This document shows positions 1 through 7,195 of a stretch of DNA of 64,000 nucleotides, piece after piece. Both the position numbers and the translations under genes were made by a program. The notes under the pieces are model-generated. The model searched no databases and was not told the DNA's origin. It saw only the letters and a program-made list of their open reading frames with translations. Source of the stretch: Bacteroidota bacterium (GTDB lineage Bacteria > Bacteroidota > Bacteroidia > Flavobacteriales > Flavobacteriaceae); NCBI GenBank assembly GCA_023446155.1, contig JAEXIT010000018.1, positions 62,001-126,000 of the forward strand. The letters run 5' to 3'. Every line of letters begins with the position of its first letter. Positions within the stretch are counted from its first letter, which is position 1.

Positions 1-1373
1 TTAAAACTAAAGGTTTCAACTCCCGTCTTCATGTCATCAACTCGGATTCCTGTTAAGTAGGCACCACGTTCGGAACTAAAGGTCATTTCCGGAGCTACAA
101 CTATACCTTCGGGACGTCTTCGCTCCGGAACAGGAACGTATACCCATGGAGTGTCTTCCCGGTTTTCCCATCCCAATTGCATTTTTCCGGTTTCCCATTG
201 TACATTGGTGAGGAATTGTCGTTCAGTAATTGTGGCAAGAATTGAGTATGTTTCACATGATGTTTGAGCTTTATTTGGATAGGTTGGAGTACTGCTATTA
301 GGGCCGTCAACAATAGATTCAGCCCTGAATAAAGATTGTTCAACAGATTTAGTATAAGAAAAATCTAATAATTTCTTTTTTACACCATAGTTGAATGTTA
401 TATCGGATTGATTAGGAATTTCAACTCTGCTGATACGCCAGGTCGAAGTGTAGGTTGGGCCTTTTTGACGGGAATCATAATTTTCAAATATACTGGTAGG
501 ATCATTCAGATTGAAATTGGGATAACGTTGAGCTCCCTCTACTATTGATGTAGGATTAAAATAGTACCAAAAACGATTCGAATATTTGTAAGGTGCTGAA
601 CTAGCACTTTGCTTGTTATAATAACCATTATAATAACTCATTCGATATAAATCGGTTGATTCTTTGGTTTCAAAATGGTATATTATACCGTTTGGTAAAA
701 TGATTTTAAAACTTTGTATTCCAGATGTCGTTATGGTCGGGATAATTGTTATGGGGTCTTTTGAAAGTAAGATTATATTTTTGTCTTGATCAAAAATGAA
801 TTTTCCGCTAACCCCAAAGAAATTAAAATAAAATTCATCCGGTTCTGAATCTAAAGCTGTCAAAGAAATCTTTTTTAGAATTTCTATTTGAGTTGCATTT
901 GGACTAACACCTGGCGCTAAGTTTTTTACATTATTTACTTCGTCTTTTGAAAAAAAATACCCGCAATTATCATAGGTAGTATATTGTCTGTTATAAGCAT
1001 ATGTGTGTGGGTCGGTAGGATTTAAAAGCAGATCAACTGGTGAACTGTTTTTTATGTCATCCGGTAGGCCTCTAACTACTCTCGTAACAAGGCCTTCTCC
1101 GTTAAAATTCCATCCCAAACCAACGGATGACGCCATTTGATCAACTTTAATTCCAGATCCGTTATAACTCATTGAGAAGGGAAATTCTTCTCCATTTACA
1201 TTAATCTTGTATAAAGGGATGTTTATGTCAATTGTTCCTTTTGATAAATCAATCGGAACATCACCGTATATGCCCATATTAGCCGCATCGGTCGAAGGCG
1301 GTATAAGATCTGTTCGTTGTCCGTTTGTTACAATAGTAAAGAGAAGTAATGTGTAAATGAGTAACTGTTTCAT
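1..1373 (-). CDS. Secreted RHS/YD-repeat-like protein, N-terminal part (runs off the window)
   Basis: An open frame runs on the minus strand from ATG at 1373 to the window edge, about 457 codons without a stop. The product starts with a signal peptide (MKQLLIYTLLLFTIVTNGQ). It continues with features typical of the N-terminal region of large flavobacterial RHS-type proteins: a statement of the form PIDLSKGTIDINIPLYKI, then MSYNGSGIKVDQMASSVGLGW, and a long beta-rich section with repeated W/Y/F-G patterns. The YD repeats and any C-terminal toxin or sorting domain would lie outside the window, so the function is open. It looks more AT-rich than the genes to its right. Family assignment is by recognition of these phrases; alternatives are another large secreted cell-surface repeat protein. 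Confidence 0.7.
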   Translation of the reverse strand, partial: MKQLLIYTLLLFTIVTNGQRTDLIPPSTDAANMGIYGDVPIDLSKGTIDINIPLYKINVNGEEFPFSMSYNGSGIKVDQMASSVGLGWNFNGEGLVTRVVRGLPDDIKNSSPVDLLLNPTDPHTYAYNRQYTTYDNCGYFFSKDEVNNVKNLAPGVSPNATQIEILKKISLTALDSEPDEFYFNFFGVSGKFIFDQDKNIILLSKDPITIIPTITTSGIQSFKIILPNGIIYHFETKESTDLYRMSYYNGYYNKQSASSAPYKYSNRFWYYFNPTSIVEGAQRYPNFNLNDPTSIFENYDSRQKGPTYTSTWRISRVEIPNQSDITFNYGVKKKLLDFSYTKSVEQSLFRAESIVDGPNSSTPTYPNKAQTSCETYSILATITERQFLTNVQWETGKMQLGWENREDTPWVYVPVPERRRPEGIVVAPEMTFSSERGAYLTGIRVDDMKTGVETFSF

Positions 1374-1414
1374 TATATCCTTGGAGTTGATTTGTTTTAC
1401 GATTAAAATCAGCA

Positions 1415-1448
1415 CAAAGATAATTTTTTATGAAACTGTTAACAGTTT
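1415..1448 (-). promoter_or_regulatory. Promoter of the RHS-like gene with a 16-bp palindrome
   Basis: On the minus strand a perfect -7 box TATCTTTG (1415-1422) lies 41 bases before the ATG at 1373. No good TTG is seen near -33. Instead a perfect 16-bp palindrome AAACTGTTAACAGTTT sits at 1433-1448, just upstream of the -7 box, where a repressor or activator could bind. Confidence 0.5.
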
Positions 1449-1555
1449 TTTTGTAAGGTTTAGGTTATTTATATGTGAAGTTTATTTAAAACTTTAGGTT
1501 GTTGTTGTTTTTGTAGTTATGGTTGGATTTTATTGTTTTTAAAGCATTTAAAAAC

Positions 1556-2050
1556 TTAAATAGTTGGTAATCTCTTATACCTCAAAAAACGAAAATCAAA
1601 AGCGTGTTTTTCGTCTTTTGGATGGAATTCTTCCGAAACCAGTTGCCATTCGTTGGGATTGATTTCCGGAAAAAAAGTATCGGCTTCGGGTGCGGTTTGT
1701 ACGCGGGTTAATTCAATAGTATCGGCGATAGCCATAGATTGTTTGTAGATTTCTCCGCCACCGATAATAAAAATAGTTTCGTCTTGCGGACAGGCTTTAA
1801 TCGCCTCTTCAAGAGAGTTAACACGGATGCAACCTTCCGGAACCGGATAATCCTGTTGGCGGGTGATGATCACATGGGTACGGTTGGGCAATAGTTTCGG
1901 TAGACTTTCGAATGTCTTCCGACCCATAATAATATAATGTCCGGTTGTTAATGCCCGGAAGCGTTTAAAATCATCCGGTAAATGCCAGATCATCCGGTTG
2001 TCTTTACCCAATGCATTGTTTTCTGCCGCAGCAGCGATAATCGTAATCAT
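1556..2050 (-). CDS. folA: Dihydrofolate reductase
   Basis: This is a 164-residue type I dihydrofolate reductase, which reduces dihydrofolate to tetrahydrofolate with NADPH in the cytoplasm. Visible motifs are W22-H-L-P-D-D27, with D27 at the position of the E. coli catalytic aspartate, G43-R-K-T-F in the NADPH site, and IIGGGEIY near residue 95. Length is normal for the family. It is the last gene of a minus-strand run with thyA and starts only 4 bases after the 2TM gene. Thymidylate synthase makes dihydrofolate, so the pairing with thyA closes the dTMP cycle. An AT-only inverted repeat (GTTTTTAAA, 1535-1543; TTTAAAAAC, 1547-1555) abuts the stop and may end the transcript. Confidence 0.96.
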   Translation of the reverse strand: MITIIAAAAENNALGKDNRMIWHLPDDFKRFRALTTGHYIIMGRKTFESLPKLLPNRTHVIITRQQDYPVPEGCIRVNSLEEAIKACPQDETIFIIGGGEIYKQSMAIADTIELTRVQTAPEADTFFPEINPNEWQLVSEEFHPKDEKHAFDFRFLRYKRLPTI

Positions 2051-2054
2051 GTTG

Positions 2055-2393
2055 TTATTGTGGCGTATTGTTTTTTTTGTCGATGTCTTTTTGAAGTTGC
2101 TCTATTTTGCGCTCCTGTTGTAACATGAGTTTGTCAATCTGAGCCCGTTCCCATTTTTTATTCATAAAACTATCGGTAATAAACACGCGGATAAAATGCA
2201 GTACAAAAATAAAAAACCATATAGTAATCACCCATAGGTACCAATCTATTTCGGGTTTGACATTCAATAGCTTATTGGCTACGATACAGAATATGCTTCC
2301 CAGGAAAAACAGGACAAAATGAAAATAGAGACGCTTTTTTTGTTTTAAGCGTTGTCGGGCATATTCATACAGCTCGTGTTGGTTTATTTCCAT
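2055..2393 (-). CDS. 2TM-domain small membrane protein
   Basis: A 112-residue protein with two strongly hydrophobic helices, around residues 22-42 (LYFHFVLFFLGSIFCIVANK) and 50-70 (WYLWVITIWFFIFVLHFIRV). A charged, coiled-coil-like C-terminus follows (KLMLQQERKIEQLQKDIDKK). This matches the 2TM-domain proteins common in Bacteroidetes, whose biochemical role is unknown. It lies between thyA (46-base gap) and folA (4-base gap), so it is probably co-transcribed with them. Nothing in the sequence ties it directly to folate metabolism. Confidence 0.8.
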   Translation of the reverse strand: MEINQHELYEYARQRLKQKKRLYFHFVLFFLGSIFCIVANKLLNVKPEIDWYLWVITIWFFIFVLHFIRVFITDSFMNKKWERAQIDKLMLQQERKIEQLQKDIDKKNNTPQ

Positions 2394-2439
2394 ATAGAAT
2401 CGTTTTATGGAAATAAAGATAAGTAATTTCTTTTAAAAA

Positions 2440-3264
2440 TTAAATAGAAACAGCGCCTTTAATAGCCGGATGCGGATCGTAATCGGTTAAAGTAAAGTCC
2501 TCAAACGTAAAATCAAAAATATTTTTGACCTCCGGATTCAGAATCATTTTTGGTAAGGCATGCGGTTCGCGGGTCAATTGTAATTCGACTTGTTCGATAT
2601 GATTGTTGTAGATGTGTACGTCTCCGAAGGTGTGAATGAAATCACCCGGTGCTAAATCGCATACCTGTGCAATCATCATGGTAAATAAGGCATAAGAAGC
2701 GATGTTAAACGGTACGCCTAAGAATACGTCGGCACTACGTTGGTATAGCTGACAGGATAATTTGCCATCGGATACATAAAACTGGAAAAAAGCATGACAA
2801 GGCGGAAGTGCGGCTTTTCCATTGGCTACATTGTCGGCAAACGATTTGGAAGTGTCGGGAAGTACACTCGGATTCCAGGCGGAAACCAACATACGTCGGC
2901 TATTCGGATTGTTTTTTAAGGTATCGATTAACTCGGTTATTTGATCAATCTCTTCGCCGTTCCAGTTGCGCCATTGATAACCGTAAATTGGCCCTAAGGC
3001 GCCATTTTCATCGGCCCATTCATCCCAGATTTTAACGCCGTGTTCTTTTAAATAGGTAATATTAGTGTCGCCTTTTAAAAACCAAAGTAATTCGTGAACA
3101 ATAGATTTTAGGTGTACTTTCTTTGTGGTAACCAAAGGGAAGCCTTCACTTAGGTCAAAACGCATCTGATATCCGAAAACGCTTTTGGTTCCGGTTCCGG
3201 TTCGGTCACCTTTCTGACTTCCGTTGTCTAAAACGTGCTGTACTAAGTCTAAATATTGTCTCAT
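2440..3264 (-). CDS. thyA: Thymidylate synthase
   Basis: The 274-residue product converts dUMP and methylene-tetrahydrofolate to dTMP and dihydrofolate. The catalytic cysteine is C156 in LPPCHAFFQFYV, followed by the dUMP-binding RSADVFLGVPFNIASYALF block. A short insertion before the catalytic loop (around residues 133-152) makes it slightly longer than the E. coli enzyme. The ATG at 3264 (MRQYLDLVQH) was chosen because the family starts there; an in-frame extension upstream has no family similarity and runs into the preceding gene. It follows the bifunctional-nuclease gene by 25 bases and precedes the 2TM protein and folA. Confidence 0.96.
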   Translation of the reverse strand: MRQYLDLVQHVLDNGSQKGDRTGTGTKSVFGYQMRFDLSEGFPLVTTKKVHLKSIVHELLWFLKGDTNITYLKEHGVKIWDEWADENGALGPIYGYQWRNWNGEEIDQITELIDTLKNNPNSRRMLVSAWNPSVLPDTSKSFADNVANGKAALPPCHAFFQFYVSDGKLSCQLYQRSADVFLGVPFNIASYALFTMMIAQVCDLAPGDFIHTFGDVHIYNNHIEQVELQLTREPHALPKMILNPEVKNIFDFTFEDFTLTDYDPHPAIKGAVSI

Positions 3265-3289
3265 GATGGGGTAGGGCTGTTGACTGGGA

Positions 3290-3919
3290 TTAGGATTCTT
3301 TTTTGGAAATTTCGTCGCGTATTTTGGCGGCCTTTTCATAATCTTCATTCTGAACGGCACTTTCCAGTAAATCGTATAATTCGGCTAGGCTGTATTGGGA
3401 ATAGGTTTCTCCTGTTACGGTTTCATCATCGGTAAGACCAAATGTCTCCGGACTACTCAGAGGATCGTCACCTTCATCTTTTTTGCTGTTTTCATCAATC
3501 GGGCTGACTTTTAAATAAATGCCGGCTTTGTCGAGGATGTTTTTATACGTGAAAATAGGAGCGTTAAAGCGAAGCGCCAGGGCGATGGCATCGGAAGTAC
3601 GGGCATCAATAATTTCTTCAATACGGTCTCGTTCGCAGATAATGCTCGAAAAGAATACACCGTCGACCAGCTTGTGTATGATCACCTGTTTTACGACGAT
3701 GTCAAAACGGTCGGCGAAATTTTTAAATAAATCGTGTGTTAACGGACGAGGTGGTTTAATTTCTTTTTCTAAAGCGATAGCGATCGATTGGGCTTCAAAA
3801 GCGCCGATTACAATTGGTAATTTTCGCTCACCGTCTACCTCATTCAAAATTAAAGCGTACGCGCCGTTTTGCGTCTGACTGTATGAAATTCCTTTTATCG
3901 TTAATTTTACTAAGCTCAT
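3290..3919 (-). CDS. Bifunctional nuclease family protein (DUF151) with UVR motif
   Basis: A 209-residue protein with an N-terminal DUF151/bifunctional-nuclease domain (about residues 1-140; phrases LPIVIGAFEAQSIAIALE and TSDAIALALRFNAPIF). A C-terminal UvrB/UvrC-type helical motif (about 178-207; LLESAVQNEDYEKAAKIRDE) follows. Members of the family have been described as nucleases or stress-response proteins; the substrate here is unknown. It is the first gene of the operon with thyA and folA. Its roughly 100-base upstream region contains inverted repeats (listed separately) that could structure the 5' leader. Confidence 0.85.
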   Translation of the reverse strand: MSLVKLTIKGISYSQTQNGAYALILNEVDGERKLPIVIGAFEAQSIAIALEKEIKPPRPLTHDLFKNFADRFDIVVKQVIIHKLVDGVFFSSIICERDRIEEIIDARTSDAIALALRFNAPIFTYKNILDKAGIYLKVSPIDENSKKDEGDDPLSSPETFGLTDDETVTGETYSQYSLAELYDLLESAVQNEDYEKAAKIRDEISKKES

Positions 3920-3948
3920 CTGGAGGTTGCTACATTATTCTTTTTGAA

Positions 3949-4021
3949 CGGCAGTACTTTGGCTTTGCCGTCTTTTTACGATACTACGGATTTTATTAGG
4001 TCTCCGGGTGTCGTAAAAAGG
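3949..4021 (-). promoter_or_regulatory. Inverted repeats in the 5' leader region of the DUF151 gene
   Basis: Two nested signals lie between the DUF151 start (3919) and the etfA terminator. One is a hairpin with arms ACGGCA (3949-3954) and TGCCGT (3967-3972). The other is a wider inverted repeat with perfect 10-base arms CTTTTTACGA (3973-3982) and TCGTAAAAAG (4012-4021). They may fold in the leader RNA. No perfect -7 box is visible; the nearest is TTACTTTG on the minus strand just upstream. Confidence 0.3.
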
Positions 4022-4062
4022 TTTGCAAAGTAAACCTAAAATTTCCGCTTTTAAAAATAAAA

Positions 4063-4113
4063 AAACGGGCTTACTAACAAAGATACTAAATCTTTAGATT
4101 AGAAAGCCCGTTT
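4063..4113 (-). terminator. Terminator of etfBA
   Basis: On the minus strand, just past the etfA stop, arms AAACGGGCTT and AAGCCCGTTT (10 bp; 4104-4113 and 4063-4072) enclose a smaller internal hairpin AAAGAT/ATCTTT. A T-rich run on the minus strand follows (positions below 4066). Confidence 0.75.
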
Positions 4114-4131
4114 GATGTGGTTGTTTGAAAA

Positions 4132-5100
4132 TTAAGAATTGTGTGCTTTAAATTCTTTTAATTTCTCAACTAATTTTGGTACAACATCGAATGCGTCACC
4201 AACTACACCGTAATCGGCAACTTTAAAGAATGGTGCGTCTGCATCCGGGTTGATTACTACTTTTACTTTTGAAGAGTTGATTCCGGCAATGTGCTGAATC
4301 GCTCCTGAAATACCTACTGCGATATACAAGTTGGCTGCTACCGGTTTTCCGGTTTGTCCTACGTGCTCGCTATGAGGTCTCCAGCCTAAATCGGATACCG
4401 GTTTCGAACAAGCGGTTGCAGCGCCTAAAACAGCTGCAAGATCTTCGATCATTCCCCAGTTTTCAGGGCCTTTTAATCCACGTCCTGCAGAAACTACAAT
4501 CTCAGCATCGGCAATGGTTACTTTTCCGGTTACTTTTTCTACGTTTTCAACTTTGATGGAGAAATCCGCATCGTTTAATGATGGTGCGAAATCTTCTTCT
4601 GTCGCTGATGAAGCTGATTCTACTAATCCGTATGAGTTTTTCGCTAATCCGATTACTTTTACGTCAGTTGTAACTTCAGTAATGTTAAATGCTTTGTTCG
4701 AGAATGCATTTCTTTTTACGGTGAAAGGAGAAGTGCTTTCCGGTAACGCTACTACGTTGGAAGCATATCCGGCGTTTAAACCTACCGCTACCAATGGCGC
4801 TAAATACAAACTGTCGGTAGTTGAAGATAGAACGACTACTTTTGTTCCTTCTTTTTGAGCCGCCTGTTTGATTACATCAGCATACGCTTTTGCGTTAAAC
4901 GAAGCTAGTTTGTCGTTGTTTACTTTTAATACTTTGTCTACTCCGTATTTGGAAAGGGCGCTAACATCGCTGGTGTTTACCGTTACAGCGGTAACCGTTG
5001 TTCCCATTTTCTCGGCAACTTTCTTAGCATAAGAAGCCAACTCGAAAGCTACTTTTTTAAATTTTCCTTCTGCTGATTCAGCATATATTAAAATTGACAT
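4132..5100 (-). CDS. etfA: Electron transfer flavoprotein subunit alpha
   Basis: The 322-residue alpha subunit of ETF accepts electrons from acyl-CoA and other dehydrogenases through its FAD. The C-terminal FAD domain is clear from about residue 205: SAGRGLKGPENWG, then SRP-type SKPVSDLGWRPHSEHVGQTG and LYIAVGISGAIQHIAGI, followed by INPDADAPFFKVADYGVVGD. Length is normal. It follows etfB by 32 bases and the two form one transcription unit that ends at the terminator at 4063-4113. Confidence 0.96.
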   Translation of the reverse strand: MSILIYAESAEGKFKKVAFELASYAKKVAEKMGTTVTAVTVNTSDVSALSKYGVDKVLKVNNDKLASFNAKAYADVIKQAAQKEGTKVVVLSSTTDSLYLAPLVAVGLNAGYASNVVALPESTSPFTVKRNAFSNKAFNITEVTTDVKVIGLAKNSYGLVESASSATEEDFAPSLNDADFSIKVENVEKVTGKVTIADAEIVVSAGRGLKGPENWGMIEDLAAVLGAATACSKPVSDLGWRPHSEHVGQTGKPVAANLYIAVGISGAIQHIAGINSSKVKVVINPDADAPFFKVADYGVVGDAFDVVPKLVEKLKEFKAHNS

Positions 5101-5132
5101 GTTTTCTTTGTTTAAAATTAATGGATGAAAAA

Positions 5133-5879
5133 TTAGATAACTTTTGCTTCGTTATGTAAAAGGTTGATTAGTTCGTCCAGATTGTCAGGACTTACTAATT
5201 TTACAGCCGTTTTCGGAGCTGGTTTTTCGAATTTTACAGCTTTCGTATTGTTGTCTGCTCCAACAGGCTCTAAAATAGTCAACGCTTTGGTACGCGCTGT
5301 CATAATTCCTCTCATGTTCGGAATACGTAAGTCTTTCTCTTCAACGATACCTTTTTGTCCACCTACTACTAAAGGTAGGTTTGCGCTAAGGGTTTCTTTT
5401 CCTCCGTCGATTTCACGTACCGCTTTTACGCTGGTTCCGTTTACTTCAAGACCAATACAAGAGTTGATGAAGTCTGATCCGGTTAAGGCTGCCAACATTC
5501 CGGGTACCATTCCACCGTTGTAGTCTAACGATTCTTTTCCGGCAATTACCAAGTCGTAGTTTCCGTTTTTAACCACTTCAGCCAATTGTTTTGCTACAAA
5601 GAAACCATCGGTAGGAACTGCGTTCACGCGAATCGCTTCATCGGCTCCAATAGCTAATGCTTTACGTAAAGTCGCTTCTGCATCAGGTCCGCCAACATTT
5701 ACCACTGTTACATTTGCTCCCTGTTGCTCTTTAAACCAAATGGCTCTGGTTAAACCAAATTCATCATTCGGATTAATTACGAATTGTACACCGTTTGTGT
5801 CAAATTCTGAATCGCCATTAACAAAGTTAATTTTTGAAGTAGTATCAGGCACATGACTGATGCAAACTAATATTTTCAT
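5133..5879 (-). CDS. etfB: Electron transfer flavoprotein subunit beta
   Basis: The 248-residue beta subunit pairs with EtfA; in the family it binds AMP and contacts the partner dehydrogenase. Recognisable stretches are MKILVCISHVPDT at the start, FVINPNDEFGLTRAIWFKEQ, and DLVIAGKESLDYNGGMVPGM, plus the loop IPNMRGIMTARTK. Its length is typical. It is the first gene of etfBA. A plausible but imperfect -7 box (TACTTTCG on the minus strand, plus-strand positions 5916-5923) lies about 40 bases upstream. The upstream region is shared divergently with pdhB and contains a 12-bp palindrome TATGCATGCATA at 5947-5958. Confidence 0.95.
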   Translation of the reverse strand: MKILVCISHVPDTTSKINFVNGDSEFDTNGVQFVINPNDEFGLTRAIWFKEQQGANVTVVNVGGPDAEATLRKALAIGADEAIRVNAVPTDGFFVAKQLAEVVKNGNYDLVIAGKESLDYNGGMVPGMLAALTGSDFINSCIGLEVNGTSVKAVREIDGGKETLSANLPLVVGGQKGIVEEKDLRIPNMRGIMTARTKALTILEPVGADNNTKAVKFEKPAPKTAVKLVSPDNLDELINLLHNEAKVI

Positions 5880-6117
5880 TTTAATTACAGTTAAAGTTGA
5901 TTAATTTTTGAGCAACGAAAGTAATGATTTTATTTCAATAAAATGCTATGCATGCATAATAAATGTCTTTTTTTCAACGAACTAAAGGATAAATTCCTAA
6001 TAATTTTAAAAAGGATCTGAAATGAAATGCTTTTTTGCGAAATAACAACTTTTTTGTCTTTGTAATAATAGAATGTTATAATTGCGGGTGAAACGCGGCT
6101 AAGTGATTTAAAATTTT

Positions 6118-6125
6118 TATTTTTG
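6118..6125 (+). promoter_or_regulatory. -7 promoter box of pdhB
   Basis: TATTTTTG at 6118-6125 is a perfect Bacteroidetes -7 box, 31 bases before the pdhB ATG. No clear TTG is seen at the expected -33 spacing. Confidence 0.5.
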
Positions 6126-6156
6126 CCAATTGAATAAATAAGGAAAAACAAAATAC

Positions 6157-7134
6157 ATGAGAACGATACAGTTTAGAGAAGCGATTTGTGAAGCGATGAG
6201 CGAAGAAATGCGTCGCGACGAATCGATATATTTAATGGGTGAGGAAGTAGCCGAATATAACGGAGCCTATAAAGCTTCCAAAGGGATGTTGGATGAGTTT
6301 GGTCCAAAACGAGTTATCGATACGCCTATCGCCGAACTTGGGTTTGCCGGTATCGCAGTTGGTTCTGCTATGAACGGTAACCGCCCGATTGTGGAATTTA
6401 TGACGTTCAACTTTTCACTGGTGGGAATTGACCAGATTATCAACAACGCAGCCAAAATGCGTCAGATGTCGGCCGGACAATTCTCTATGCCTATCGTATT
6501 CCGTGGTCCTACTGCTTCTGCCGGGCAATTGGCAGCAACGCACTCACAGGCTTTCGAAAACTGGTATGCCAATACACCAGGGTTAAAAGTTGTAGTGCCA
6601 TCTAATCCATACGATGCAAAAGGTCTGTTGAAATCGGCAATCCGCGATAACGATCCGGTTATCTTTATGGAGTCCGAACAAATGTATGGAGATAAAGGAG
6701 AAGTGCCGGAAGGAGAATATACCATTCCGTTGGGTGTGGCCGATATTAAACGGGAAGGTACTGATGTAACGATTGTTTCCTTTGGTAAAATTATCAAAGA
6801 AGCCTATATCGCTGCCGACGAATTGGCAAAAGAAGGTATCTCTTGTGAGATCATCGATTTAAGAACCGTACGTCCGATGGATTACGATGCCATCCTGAAA
6901 TCGGTTAAAAAAACAAACCGTTTGGTAGTGTTGGAAGAAGCATGGCCATTTGCTAGTGTGGCTTCGGAAATTACGTATATGGTTCAGGAAAAAGCATTCG
7001 ATTATTTGGATGCTCCAATTCAGCGAATCACGACTGCCGATACACCGGCACCGTATTCTCCGGTGCTTTTAAAAGAATGGTTGCCGAATGCAGCCGATGT
7101 TGTAAAAGCAGTGAAGAAAGTTACTTATAAATAA
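6157..7134 (+). CDS. pdhB: Pyruvate dehydrogenase complex E1 component, beta subunit
   Basis: The 325-residue product is the beta subunit of a thiamine-diphosphate-dependent alpha-ketoacid dehydrogenase. The N-terminus RTIQFREAICEAMSEEMRRD and the cofactor-region phrase GEEVAEYNGAYKASKGM point to pyruvate dehydrogenase E1 beta. AELGFAGIAVGSAMNGNRP and the C-terminal transketolase domain (EISCEIIDLRTVRPMD-like) are also present. Together with E1 alpha it would decarboxylate pyruvate and pass the acetyl group to lipoamide on E2. The alpha subunit and E2 are not in this window. The gene is monocistronic, with its own -7 box and a strong terminator. Confidence 0.92.
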   Translation: MRTIQFREAICEAMSEEMRRDESIYLMGEEVAEYNGAYKASKGMLDEFGPKRVIDTPIAELGFAGIAVGSAMNGNRPIVEFMTFNFSLVGIDQIINNAAKMRQMSAGQFSMPIVFRGPTASAGQLAATHSQAFENWYANTPGLKVVVPSNPYDAKGLLKSAIRDNDPVIFMESEQMYGDKGEVPEGEYTIPLGVADIKREGTDVTIVSFGKIIKEAYIAADELAKEGISCEIIDLRTVRPMDYDAILKSVKKTNRLVVLEEAWPFASVASEITYMVQEKAFDYLDAPIQRITTADTPAPYSPVLLKEWLPNAADVVKAVKKVTYK

Positions 7135-7154
7135 GAAAATATACTCTATATTTG

Positions 7155-7191
7155 AAGCTTCATCTGTAAAAGCAGATGAAGCTTTTTTTTT
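7155..7191 (+). terminator. Terminator of pdhB
   Basis: A perfect 12-bp stem (AAGCTTCATCTG, 7155-7166; CAGATGAAGCTT, 7173-7184) with a 6-base loop is followed by a T run to 7191. It ends only 5 bases before the ATG of the next gene. Confidence 0.9.
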
Positions 7192-7195
7192 GCTT

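Noticed and set aside
1535..1555. GTTTTTAAA/TTTAAAAAC inverted repeat as a confident folA terminator
   Set aside because: Stem is almost only A-T pairs and has no distinct T run; recorded only as a possibility under folA.
4514..4858. Long antisense reading frames inside etfA, and similar ones in many other genes
   Set aside because: They mirror the codon pattern of the true gene on the other strand and have no family resemblance or promoter.
5947..5958. Palindrome TATGCATGCATA between etfB and pdhB as an operator
   Set aside because: Short alternating AT-rich palindrome, not placed at a recognisable promoter element; chance occurrence is likely.
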